In this document: positions 32,602-41,993 of the stretch, piece after piece
Layout of the letters: each line of letters begins with the position of its first letter
Position numbering within the stretch: the stretch's first letter is position 1
Assembly: GCA_928724745.1 (NCBI GenBank)
Contig: CAKMXJ010000004.1
Span: 310,001-374,000 of the forward strand
Reading direction: 5' to 3'
Length of the DNA stretch: 64,000 nucleotides
Source: Anthracocystis setariae
Taxonomy: Eukaryota; Basidiomycota; Ustilaginomycetes; Ustilaginales; Ustilaginaceae
Position numbers and translations under genes: made by a program
Notes under the pieces: generated by a model
Told to the model about the DNA's origin: nothing
Databases searched by the model: none
What the model saw: the letters and a program-made list of their open reading frames with translations, nothing else

Positions 32602-33378
32602 CACCTTTTTTCGATCAAGTTCGGAATTTGGACTGTCAACTTCGATAACAAGTTCGGTAACTACACTGCTATTCGATACAGTTGTTCGGTAGCATGTATG
32701 CTTTTCGGTACAGTTGTTCGGTATCAAGTATGCTTTTCGGTAAGATACACATCAAGTTCGGTAATGCTTGCTTACAAGTTCGGTACAACAAGCATGTTCG
32801 GTAACCAAGTAGCTCCTTGATAGTGTTCATACTGTACTTTAAGATGATGGTTTCGCAATCAAATGATGTTGACAAGACAGCTACGATTGCAATTACGTGT
32901 GACGATGAGCGCTACAATACAGTACAGTTCAGAGACCGAAACGCTGGATGGCGGTAGCAGCGTCATGACGTGTGACTACAGGCTTGACCTTCGAGAAGAC
33001 GTTCTCGGCGATGTTCAGCCACGGCGAGTATGGAGGCAGGAACTCGATGAGCGTTACACGTTGCTTACAGTTCTGTTATGACGTACCATTGCGATGTGAA
33101 GCTATGATACAGTACAAGAACGTGGTATGGTGGTAGTGGTTAGCAGCGATGGCGAGGAGGATGTGTCTTGGAAGCTGATCTTGGGAAGCTACGGTGAGGA
33201 CAACTCTCACTCCTCTCACTCAGACACCGTTCGGATACCGAATTCGATCCTCGGCTTTGTCGATTTTGTCTCGCACGCTACACCGAAACACTTGGACAAT
33301 ACCAAACAAGCAGTTCGAACAAGCTCGCTTATTCCGAATTCCGTACGCCGGCATACCGAACTTGATTGAAAAAAGGTG
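32602..33378 (-). mobile_element. Degenerate Tc1/mariner-type DNA transposon remnant (777 bp)
   Basis: The ends are inverted repeats: the left end reads CACCTTTTTTCGATCAAG, and the right end, reverse-complemented, reads CACCTTTTTTCAATCAAG, both continuing with TTCGG. TA flanks both ends (32600-32601 and 33379-33380), the target duplication of Tc1/mariner elements. Inside, the minus strand (about 33080-32945) encodes LIEFLPPYSPWLNIAENVFS, the DDE_3 signature around the third catalytic acid (Glu in NIAEN), followed by about 25 codons and a stop. The rest of the transposase is missing or broken. The left half holds eight copies of TTCGGTA (32653-32803) and two of TTCGATA; the right half has TTCGGTA twice in reverse. 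These look like subterminal binding repeats. The element must be inactive alone. Confidence 0.82.
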
Positions 33379-33580
33379 TAGTAGAAACTGAGCCTTTCAC
33401 CGCGTCAACCGCCTCGCCGAATTTCGGTAGACTTGATCGGTGAAAGTGGTCCTCAGGCTAGCTTATCTATCGGAGCTTTTAAGCGACCGCGGCGATCCTG
33501 GAATTCTTCGACTTTCTTCCGCCTTTCTTCTCTTTTGACTACAACATCCCCTTTCCATCTTCAAACCGTTTTGATTCAAG

Positions 33581-34777
33581 ATGGCTTCCCTCCGCGCAGG
33601 TCTCCGCGTTGCTCAGCCTCTCCGAGCATCGGCTCGCAACTTGAACAGCGTTGCTCGCCCCTCGATCCGCTCCGGCGTCCGCCACTACAGCAGCCCTGCT
33701 CCTGGCTCGCCGCCTCCTCCCCAGCCTTCGAGCAGCTCGTCCACCAGCAAGGTGCTTGTCACTTCGGTTGCTATCGCTGCTGTCGCCGGTGGTGCGTTCC
33801 TTGCTCTCAGCCAAGATGACAAGAAGTCGGCGCTCGGCGTAGGTGCTGACGGTGCCAACAAGCTTTCTGGCTCCAAGGCGGCGGCGGCTACCAGCGCTCA
33901 CTCCAAGGCTGACTATCAGGCTGTCTACAACGCCATTGCTGAAGCACTCGAGTCGAACCCTGACTACGACGATGGCTCGTTCGGTCCCGTGCTTGTTCGT
34001 CTCGCATGGCACGCTTCGGGTACCTACGACAAGCACAGCAACACTGGTGGTTCCAACGGTGCCACCATGCGATTCGCTCCCGAGTCTGACCACGGTGCCA
34101 ACGCTGGTCTCGGTGTTGCGCGTGACTTTATGGAGAAGATTCACCAAAAGTTCCCCTGGATCACCTACTCTGATCTTTGGACCCTGGGTGGTGTTGCTGC
34201 CGTTCAGGAGCTCGGCGGCCCCAAGATTCCCTGGCGCCCTGGCCGCAAGGACTCGACTGCAGACAAGTGCACTCCCGATGGCCGTCTTCCCGACGGTGAC
34301 AAGGGTCCTGACCACATCCGACACATTTTCTACAAGATGGGCTTCAACGACCAGGAGATTGTTGCTCTCTCCGGTGCACACGCTCTTGGCCGATGCCACT
34401 CTGACCGATCCGGTTTCGAGGGTCCTTGGACATTTGCTCCCACTTCGTTCACCAACGAGTACTACAACCTGCTCATGAACGAGAAGTGGAACATGCGCAA
34501 GTGGAACGGACCTCCTCAGTTCGAGGACAAGTCGACCAAGAGCCTGATGATGCTCATGACCGACATGGCGCTGGTTCAGGACAAGTCATTCAAGCAACAC
34601 GTCCAGCGCTACGCCAAGAGCGAGGACGAGTTCTTCAAGGATTTCTCTGCCGCCTACGCCAAGCTGCTCGAGCTCGGTGTTCCCGCTGAGAACTTCAAGG
34701 CGTTCGAGACCAAGCTGGACGGCGGAAAGCCTTTCCAGTTTGCTACCACTGCCGAACAGGAGAACGCCAAGAACTGA
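33581..34777 (+). CDS. CCP1: Mitochondrial cytochrome c peroxidase
   Basis: Class I heme peroxidase that reduces hydrogen peroxide with electrons from cytochrome c in the intermembrane space. The 398-residue precursor has a bipartite presequence: a Ser/Arg-rich matrix signal (residues 1-45), then a hydrophobic stretch ([20 protein letters not shown], about 65-84), as expected for intermembrane-space sorting. Distal catalytic residues are R140, W143 and H144 in [13 protein letters not shown]. The proximal heme ligand is H267 in [11 protein letters not shown], and the radical-site Trp is W283 in [10 protein letters not shown]. The H-to-W spacing of 16 matches yeast H175 and W191. A single exon starts at ATG 33581, with pyrimidine-rich sequence just upstream. 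Confidence 0.95.
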   Translation: MASLRAGLRVAQPLRASARNLNSVARPSIRSGVRHYSSPAPGSPPPPQPSSSSSTSKVLVTSVAIAAVAGGAFLALSQDDKKSALGVGADGANKLSGSKAAAATSAHSKADYQAVYNAIAEALESNPDYDDGSFGPVLVRLAWHASGTYDKHSNTGGSNGATMRFAPESDHGANAGLGVARDFMEKIHQKFPWITYSDLWTLGGVAAVQELGGPKIPWRPGRKDSTADKCTPDGRLPDGDKGPDHIRHIFYKMGFNDQEIVALSGAHALGRCHSDRSGFEGPWTFAPTSFTNEYYNLLMNEKWNMRKWNGPPQFEDKSTKSLMMLMTDMALVQDKSFKQHVQRYAKSEDEFFKDFSAAYAKLLELGVPAENFKAFETKLDGGKPFQFATTAEQENAKN

Positions 34778-35723
34778 AAGGCTTGCACGGCTTGAACTGA
34801 TAGAACGTAATGTGACAAGCTAATCAATCAAGGTTTATTTCCTCCATCGATCGTTGCGTGGTTGTACGCTTTGCTGTATGTGTGCTCGCTCGCTCACGAC
34901 TCGATACTTTGTTTTTGAATATGCTCAAGCGTCGAAGGGCTTCATACGCAACACGGACTGCCGTCTCTTTGGGCTCACAGTGTACGATGGGAATTCCAAT
35001 ACAGATACAGTACTCGTACTATGCAACACGTATCGGCACACGCTTTGACACGGAAAAGCACAACAACCGATTGGGTCCGATGTCGAACATGAACTCTTGC
35101 GTGTCGGTAGGTTGATGGCAGCGGTGAACGGGTTATGGGCTGCGGGATGTGCGAAAGTTGAACCCACCTCGATTCCTGCAGTGTTAGTGAAGACGAAAAG
35201 CTTGTAATGCAACGTCCCACGATGTCGCCAAAAACGGATGCGGTATATAATACGTGTGGAGCGAGTCACAGGAGCGTGTGACACTACTCTGTGACTGCGT
35301 AGCGGAGAAATTGCGCCAAAAGTGACACGACGGCGGTGAAAAAAGGTGCATTAATTTTGTTTCTTTCTTCTCTGCCTCGACGCTTCTGACCACTGAACTG
35401 AGTTGATAGAGCCGTGAGAGCCTAGACAATCCCACCGCTGCCATACAGCACAGACCCTTTTGTCGCTGCACAAAGCATAGCCACCACTCTTTAAACTCAC
35501 CAACCTTGCGCCCACCATTCTCTGATTCATTGGTCCCACACATTCACGGCATCGCCTCCGTGACCGCTTATCAGCCTCCGCATCGCACGGTTCCAGGTAG
35601 CCGACTGGGCGTAACAAAAGCACATAAAGCTAGCTTTCGCCATTCCCTTCGTCTGACTCGGCATCTTTACGTCCGTCCTCGTCCTTTCAACATTCTCGCT
35701 GTCTGTTTCGAGCGTACATCACC
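34778..35723. other. CCP1-TRP1 intergenic region
   Basis: 946 bp holding the CCP1 3' UTR and the TRP1 promoter. A TATATAAT sequence lies near 35242 and an ACAGTACTCGTAC variant of the recurrent palindrome near 35005. A GAAAAAAGGTG match to the mariner end occurs near 35338 but is too short to call. The last 100 bp before TRP1 are CT-rich. Confidence 0.4.
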
Positions 35724-38228
35724 ATGTCGATTCCTACCGAGGGTCTCGTCTCCGTCGCATCCAACATTCAGCCCCAAGCCATCGGTACCGGCTCCACCGC
35801 CGCCAAGGGCAAGACCGTCCTCATCGATAACTACGACAGTTTCACTTACAATGTAGTCCAGTTCCTCGCAGAGGCTGGCGCTGATCTCGTCGTATACCGC
35901 AACGACAAGGTCACTCTCCAAGAGATCGAAGCGCTCAACCCTGCCAACATCGTCATCAGTCCAGGTCCCGGTCACCCTCTTCACGACTCGGGCATTTCCA
36001 TCCCTTGCATCAAGCACTTTGCCGGCAAGATCCCCATCCTGGGCGTCTGCATGGGTCTCCAGTCCATCTACTCTGCATACACCGGTATCGTCGAGTTCGC
36101 CGGCGAAATCGTCCACGGCAAGACTTCCGAAATTGCTCACGACGGAAAAGGTCTCTACGCCGGTCTTCCTGCTCACGGTGTCATCGGAACAAGGTATCAC
36201 AGTCTCGCTGCTCAGCTTCCTAGCTTACCCAAGCAGCTCGTCGTCACCTCCAAGACTGCCAGCGGTGTTGTTATGGGCATTCGTCACACTCGTTACACTG
36301 TTGAGGCTGTCCAATACCATCCGGAAAGCATCCTCAGTGTCGGTGGACGCGAGATGATGGTCAACTTCCTCAGCTGGACCGGCGGTACCTGGGACAACAA
36401 CCCTCAAGCCAAGGTTGACGCCGCTGCTATCGAGCGAGCTGAGAGAACCACTGAGCCTGTTCTCGCGATGGCCTCCACCGAAGCTGTCAATGGCACCCCC
36501 GCCCCTACCCCTACTGCTAACAACGCTCAACCTGCTGCGGCCACCGCCAGTGTTGGCACCATCCTCGAAAGGATCCACGTGCAGCGGCTCAAGGATATTG
36601 CTGCCACCAAAGCCGTTCTCGGTTTCTCTCAACGCGATCTCGACATTGCTCTCTCTCTTCACCTTGCTCCTCCTCTCATCAACTTTCCAGAACGACTTCA
36701 GCGACACGCTGCCCAGGGTCTCCCCGGTGTTATGGCCGAGATGAAGCGAGCCAGTCCTTCCAAGGGTGACATCGACCCCACTGCCCACGCCGGTGCCCAG
36801 GCGCTTGCGTACGCCCGTGGCGGTGCTAGCGTCATTAGTGTCCTCACTGAGCCCAAGTGGTTCAAGGGTACCCTCCACGATCTTTCCTTGGCTCGTCGCG
36901 CAGTCGACAGTTTGCCCGACCGCCCTGCCATCCTCCGCAAGGACTTCATCGTCGATACATACCAGATCGCCGAGGCCCGTCTTGCCGGTGCCGACACTGT
37001 GCTCCTCATCGTTGCCATGCTCACCGATGAGCATCTCAAACAGCTCTACGACTACTCGCTCAGCCTCGGCATGGAGCCTTTGGTTGAAGTCAACAACCCG
37101 CAAGAGATGCAAAGAGCCCTCAAGTTGGGTGCCAAGGTCGTCGGTGTCAACAACAGGAATTTGCACGATTTCAACGTCGATATGGAGACGACGTCCCGAT
37201 TGGCGGATGCTGCCAAGGAGGGCGGAGTCATCCTTTGTGCCTTGAGTGGCATCACTGGACGCAATGACGTCACCAAATATCTCAACGAGGGCGTCGGAGC
37301 CGTGCTGGTTGGAGAGGCGCTGATGAGGGCCAAGGACAAGAGGGCGTTCATTCACGATCTGCTCGGTCTTGCCAGCACCAGCGAGGCAAGCAAGACTGTC
37401 CCAGGTCCGCTGGTGGGACATGGCGGCATCGTCAAGATCTGCGGCTTGTCCACAACCGAGGCTGCCGTCGCAGCTGCCGAAGCCGGTGCTGATATGCTCG
37501 GCATGATCCTTGCTCCAGGCACCAAGCGTACGGTGCAGCTCGATCAGGCCAAGGAGATCATCAAGGCTGTCCGCTCGCTTCCGGGCCAGTCCAACGACTC
37601 TGCGCTTGACACTCTCGCCATTGCTGATTCGATCCAAGACGGAGTTACACCGGAGGACTGGTTCTCTCTTACCGTCAAGAAGCTTGGTTCGCGCGCTGGC
37701 CGTCGTCCGCTGATTGTTGGTGTCTTCCGTAACCAGCCTTTGGCTGAAGTTGCCGCTGTTGCTGAGAAGCTCGATCTGGATGTGGTTCAGCTGCATGGTA
37801 GGAGCGAGGGCATCGAGTGGGCCAAATTCCTTCCTGGTCGTCTTGTCATCCGAGTGTTTTCCGTTGGACCGAATGCGCAGATTGGCAAGGATCTGCTTAG
37901 GGAAGTTTCCAGGCCGGGATACCATCATATTGCGGCGTTGGATACTGCCGCTGCGGGGGGAGATGGTGGTACTGGGGTTTCTTTTGATTGGAGCGTTGCT
38001 AGGAAGATTCGCGAGGCTGATGCACTTCCTGATGTGGTTGGCGGGAGTGCTGCTAGGCCGATGCCGATTCTTCTCGCCGGTGGATTGACTCCAGAGAATG
38101 TGGCCGAGGCGATCAGGACTGCGCAGCCGTTTGGTGTGGATACTAGCTCAGGCGTTGAGACAGATGGACAAAAGGATCTTGCCAAGATCAAAGCTTTCAT
38201 CTCCAACGCTCGTGCCGCCCAAGTTTGA
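35724..38228 (+). CDS. TRP1: Trifunctional tryptophan biosynthesis enzyme (anthranilate synthase glutaminase / IGPS / PRAI)
   Basis: Catalyses three activities of the tryptophan pathway in one 834-residue chain, the usual fungal fusion. The glutamine amidotransferase domain (about 30-235) has KTVLIDNYDSFTYNVVQFL, nucleophile C109 in LGVCMGLQS, and H199/E201 in VQYHPESIL. Indole-3-glycerol phosphate synthase (about 285-560) shows MAEMKRASPSKGDI, LTEPKWFKGT, LRKDFIVDTYQI and VLVGEALMRA. Phosphoribosylanthranilate isomerase (about 575-834) shows VKICGLSTTEAAVAAAEAGA, VVQLHG, LLAGGLTPENV and FGVDTSSGVE. All three domains look intact. Single exon, start ATG at 35724. Long open frames on the opposite strand are codon-bias shadows. 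Confidence 0.97.
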   Translation: MSIPTEGLVSVASNIQPQAIGTGSTAAKGKTVLIDNYDSFTYNVVQFLAEAGADLVVYRNDKVTLQEIEALNPANIVISPGPGHPLHDSGISIPCIKHFAGKIPILGVCMGLQSIYSAYTGIVEFAGEIVHGKTSEIAHDGKGLYAGLPAHGVIGTRYHSLAAQLPSLPKQLVVTSKTASGVVMGIRHTRYTVEAVQYHPESILSVGGREMMVNFLSWTGGTWDNNPQAKVDAAAIERAERTTEPVLAMASTEAVNGTPAPTPTANNAQPAAATASVGTILERIHVQRLKDIAATKAVLGFSQRDLDIALSLHLAPPLINFPERLQRHAAQGLPGVMAEMKRASPSKGDIDPTAHAGAQALAYARGGASVISVLTEPKWFKGTLHDLSLARRAVDSLPDRPAILRKDFIVDTYQIAEARLAGADTVLLIVAMLTDEHLKQLYDYSLSLGMEPLVEVNNPQEMQRALKLGAKVVGVNNRNLHDFNVDMETTSRLADAAKEGGVILCALSGITGRNDVTKYLNEGVGAVLVGEALMRAKDKRAFIHDLLGLASTSEASKTVPGPLVGHGGIVKICGLSTTEAAVAAAEAGADMLGMILAPGTKRTVQLDQAKEIIKAVRSLPGQSNDSALDTLAIADSIQDGVTPEDWFSLTVKKLGSRAGRRPLIVGVFRNQPLAEVAAVAEKLDLDVVQLHGRSEGIEWAKFLPGRLVIRVFSVGPNAQIGKDLLREVSRPGYHHIAALDTAAAGGDGGTGVSFDWSVARKIREADALPDVVGGSAARPMPILLAGGLTPENVAEAIRTAQPFGVDTSSGVETDGQKDLAKIKAFISNARAAQV

Positions 38229-38611
38229 GGCGTTTATCAATTTCATGCTTTTGTCTCGCAAACACCATTCAGAATCATCTTGAATCACGAGAGGGTTGAG
38301 AAGTGTCACACTATGATGGGAGACGAGTAGTTTAAGAATTGACTTGGGAACGAGATGTATGATGCGTTGTGACTTACCTAGAATGAATGCTGTTTAGTGG
38401 AATGAGGGTTAGAGGGGGAGTGTATGTGGGAGGGGGAGGAGGTCCAGTAGGATGCTACATGGGGGAGGGGGGGGGGGTTTAGGGTTAGGGGAGTCATTAC
38501 AGATGATGATGATGATGGGGGGGGGGGTATTACATGAATGGAGCACAGAGAGGGAATGTGGGGGATGGGATGGGGTGGGGGGGTTAGGGCAGTTGGAGTC
38601 GGCAATGTATC
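38229..38611. repeat. G-rich low-complexity region with telomere-like units
   Basis: The convergent TRP1-KAP95 spacer contains several runs of 8-11 G on the plus strand (38460-38478, 38517-38527, 38575-38583), a (GAT)n stretch near 38500-38518 and, at 38478-38491, TTTAGGGTTAGGGG, plus GGGTTAGGG near 38581. The runs could form G-quadruplexes and lie in the 3' UTRs. Poly-G lengths may be assembly-sensitive. Confidence 0.7.
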
Positions 38612-41242
38612 TTACTTGATCGCCTTCTTGACCATATCCCTAGCCCAAGCGGCTGTCTTCCTAGTCTCGCTTCCGTTACCCCTACCTCTACCAGCCTTGA
38701 TGAACTCTGCGATCCAGCCACCACTGAGCAACACCTTGAGTTCGCCATTAGGGAACGCACTAGCGAGATCACCCAACAAACCCAACGCACCCCTAATCAA
38801 CGGCTCACTCGCCTGACTCTGCATCTGAGCCTGAGCGACCAACGCAACAAACGCAAACATCCCCTCCACATACGGCTGCAACGCCTCCACCCTATTACCC
38901 GCCCTCATCCCCGAGACCGTCCCCACATACGCCTCGCAAATCCCCTCGCGCAGAGAATTGATGTAGTCGATCATATCGTAATCGTTAGCATCCGTGGTCT
39001 GAATCAACGACGCCTGCTGAAGCACCGACATGCCCATCTGTAGGTACTTTTCAAAGTTGGCCCCAATCGCCATGGCAATGTCGCCAAAGCACGACAGAAT
39101 CGGAGGCTTAACGCTCCGGTTCAACTGCGGAGACTGCAAGTTGGCAAACAGAGCATTCATAAACTCGTCGCAGTACTTGGCCGAGCTCTCGCCCAATGCA
39201 CGGCAAACATCGCCGATCAGCCCAACACTGATCGAGCACAGCTGGTACTCTTCGTGGTTGCGCAGACCCTCCACCATGAAAGGCAAGAATGCACCGAGGT
39301 ACTTTTCAAACTCGGCCTCAAACGCAGAGATGACAGCACCCACGGTGAAGAAGGCGTCTTCGAGCACGGTGGGCTGCTTGGTCCCGTTCTGGATAAGAGT
39401 TAGCAGGTTGGTCATGATGCGGTCACCAAGCGGAAGAGTTTCGCGACCGAGACGACGAACGCAGGCCATCAGGACGCTGCACAGGTTGCCCTGCAGTTCG
39501 GCCCAGTTGTTACGGTCGTCCATGCCGACGAGTTGAGCCGCGACCTCGTTCAACTGCTGCTGTCGGTCGAGGATCTGCACCAAAACACCGCTGGCTTGGT
39601 GGACGCAGTCAGCAGCACAGTGGGTGACCGAGCTCGCCAGAGCCTCATAAGCCGAAGTGCGGCTGTTGGACTCGTTGGAAGTGCGACCAGTAGCCTGGAG
39701 CAGGCTACCAACGATACCCTCGAAGAAGGGCGAGAGAGGCGTGGTGACGGCAGCAGCCTCACCAGAGTCACCGTTGGCGTAAGCGAGCGCGTTGGCGCCA
39801 AGCTGCTCCGAAAGGTTCATGATGGCCCAACAGCAGTTGGTGACGATGCGAGGCTCGTCCTGAAGACCGAGTACGAGGGCCTGCACGAGGGCAGGGAGAT
39901 GGACGTCGGTCTTGATCGAGTCACAACAGAGGTCCGAGATACGTCCGAGCGTCCAGGCGGCCGTGTCCTTGACAGCGATGCTTTGGTCGCGGAGCATCTC
40001 GATGATGGTAGGCAGGGCCGACTCAACAAGAGGCGCCAGCGTCTTGCGATCGGGACCCTCCATGATGGAACCGAAGCACATGACGGCAGCCTCGCGAGCG
40101 TGCCAGTCGGGGTTCTTGATGTTGCCTTCAACGAACGGCACAGCCAATCGCACAATGTCGTCGCCGACCACCTGAGCGAGAAGACCGACACAGGTTCCGG
40201 CGGCCTTGGAGACATCCCATTCGTCCTCATCGGCGTCCTCGTCCTGGGTCTTGAGCAACTCGAGCAAGACGGGCACGATCTCGGGAAGGGCGATGCGGGC
40301 GAAGTTGTAGCAAGCACGTTCGGGTTCCTCATCGAACTCGGCCGCCTCCTCAGCCTCGAGAGCCAACTCGATCTCTTCGTCGCAGACAGTGGACCAGAAC
40401 TCGACGGCTTGCAAAGCCACCTTGGGCTCCGAGTCGCGCATGCCAATCACGGTGAGACCGAAGAGGGCCTGCTCCATGTAGAAGCGCATCTTGTCGTAGT
40501 AAAGCTGCATGATACGGACGAGGCACTCGTAAGCGGCGACCTTGACGGGGATGGTGGGGCTCTGAGTAGCCTCGCAGACGACCTGCATAATGTAGTTGCG
40601 CTCGCCTTCGCGGTCGAAGTTGGCACGGACGAATTCGAGCGAGTTGTAAAGTGCTTGAAGAGCGGCAAGCTGGACTTCGGGCGATGGCTCCTCTTTGCGG
40701 GCGCCCTGAATGACGGCAGTGAGGATTTCGTTGGACTGTGCGGCAAGAACGTCGGAACTGATACCTTCGCAAGTGAAACCGATGGCTTGAAGTGCGGCTT
40801 GACGCAGACGCATATTGGTGGCATCGCTCATAGCACCCAAGAGCTGCGAGATGAGTTCGTTCCAAAGACCGACTGGCAACTCGATAGTAGCGATGGCGGC
40901 GACCACCTGAGCTGCAGCGGTACCCGCACGATGCTCCTGACTGCCGAGAGTGCTGAGCACCTTTGCCTTGATGTCATCACGGCTGCCTTGCGGTAAGAGG
41001 GTCCATCTTGCTGTGTACTCCTCGACGCGAGCAGGGTCACGCGCGGTCAAAGCGTTCTTGACGGCGAGACCAGCAGCGGTTCGGATATGCGATGGGGACT
41101 GTTCGTTGGCAAGTTCAGCGGCGAGCGTGCTCATGTAGATAGGATAGCTATCACGAGCGGCTGCCTCGAGCTTCTGTTCGGCATCGGTTCGGATAGCCTG
41201 ATCGGGCGAGAGAGTATTTGTCAAGAGCTGGTTGGCGTCCAT
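38612..41242 (-). CDS. KAP95: Importin beta-1 (karyopherin KAP95)
   Basis: Nuclear import receptor that carries importin-alpha cargo through the nuclear pore and releases it on RanGTP binding. The 876-residue protein is an all-helical HEAT-repeat solenoid of the usual size (yeast Kap95 is 861). Recognisable blocks are MDANQLLTNTLSPDQAIRTD with the IBN_N region (SHIRTAAGLAVKNAL), the acidic loop EDADEDEW near residue 335, and AAWTLGRISDLCCDSI plus NCCWAIMNLSEQLG in the central repeats. The frame extends nine codons upstream to a TTG, so I use the ATG at 41242. The antisense strand shows a long open frame that is a codon-bias artefact. Confidence 0.96.
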   Translation of the reverse strand: MDANQLLTNTLSPDQAIRTDAEQKLEAAARDSYPIYMSTLAAELANEQSPSHIRTAAGLAVKNALTARDPARVEEYTARWTLLPQGSRDDIKAKVLSTLGSQEHRAGTAAAQVVAAIATIELPVGLWNELISQLLGAMSDATNMRLRQAALQAIGFTCEGISSDVLAAQSNEILTAVIQGARKEEPSPEVQLAALQALYNSLEFVRANFDREGERNYIMQVVCEATQSPTIPVKVAAYECLVRIMQLYYDKMRFYMEQALFGLTVIGMRDSEPKVALQAVEFWSTVCDEEIELALEAEEAAEFDEEPERACYNFARIALPEIVPVLLELLKTQDEDADEDEWDVSKAAGTCVGLLAQVVGDDIVRLAVPFVEGNIKNPDWHAREAAVMCFGSIMEGPDRKTLAPLVESALPTIIEMLRDQSIAVKDTAAWTLGRISDLCCDSIKTDVHLPALVQALVLGLQDEPRIVTNCCWAIMNLSEQLGANALAYANGDSGEAAAVTTPLSPFFEGIVGSLLQATGRTSNESNSRTSAYEALASSVTHCAADCVHQASGVLVQILDRQQQLNEVAAQLVGMDDRNNWAELQGNLCSVLMACVRRLGRETLPLGDRIMTNLLTLIQNGTKQPTVLEDAFFTVGAVISAFEAEFEKYLGAFLPFMVEGLRNHEEYQLCSISVGLIGDVCRALGESSAKYCDEFMNALFANLQSPQLNRSVKPPILSCFGDIAMAIGANFEKYLQMGMSVLQQASLIQTTDANDYDMIDYINSLREGICEAYVGTVSGMRAGNRVEALQPYVEGMFAFVALVAQAQMQSQASEPLIRGALGLLGDLASAFPNGELKVLLSGGWIAEFIKAGRGRGNGSETRKTAAWARDMVKKAIK

Positions 41243-41993
41243 GATGGTCAGAGTATGCGACTGCACCAAGTCGCTGTGATCGGATGTGCACAGGAAAGAT
41301 GATCGAGTAGAGCCGTATGTCCAATCAAGCGCCAGCAGCTAACAGAGGAAGACTGGTCTGAAGTTGGATAGAGATCACGAGGCAACCCAAGGAAGACGCG
41401 TGGTAGAAGGTGATGGGATAGGTGAGGATGTGAGGAGATGGAAAGGTGAAAAAGGGAGGCAAAGGGCGAGGTGATGGTGTGAATTGAAAGGAGAGAAAGG
41501 TGAAAGTGCAGAAACTGAGAAGGAGTTGTTCTGTTCTGCTGAATGACAATGACACAGTGGGGAAGGGCGCCATGTGCGACTACACTGTTTTTTTTTTTTC
41601 TTTTTTTTTGGGTTGGATGTGTTGTTCTCGCGCCGCTGTTTGCTCGCAGAGTGTGGCCGCGCCTGACCAAATTGCACTGCTCAGTCGTAGTCGCAGTTGT
41701 GTTCACGATTCACACTCGCCCTACACACAACTTATCAGTTGGCGCACGCAGCCCTTTTTCTTTTCGATTTGTTTTGTTTGGCGATTTTCCTTTATCCAAC
41801 ATGTTTGCAAAGATCTAACAAGGTGGATACGTGTCCGTCTCTCTCTCCCCGCTCGCGGCCTTCCACACAGCAGATAGCTCCAGTGTTTCCGACATGACTC
41901 GCAAAACGACGAATCGCACCGCTCGGGATAACGTGAAACACATGCAGGCTTGGCTTGAAAAGATGAGTTTGAACGCAAAGTCAGAAGAACTTT
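41243..41993. other. KAP95 upstream region and MFS gene 3' side
   Basis: 751 bp between two minus-strand genes. It contains a T-rich tract at 41589-41610 and pyrimidine/purine-biased DNA near the KAP95 start. No gene is supported. Confidence 0.4.

Noticed and set aside
35330..35350. Second mariner end near 35338 (GAAAAAAGGTG)
   Set aside because: Only 11 bases match, it is not followed by TA and has no inverted partner nearby.
36225..37928. 567-codon frame antisense to TRP1
   Set aside because: It lies fully inside a well-supported gene and starts or runs without any recognisable domain. Strong third-base bias in highly expressed genes leaves the opposite strand open.
39533..40996. 487-codon frame antisense to importin beta
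   Set aside because: Same codon-bias effect; repetitive Val/Leu/Gly/Asp composition and no domain.
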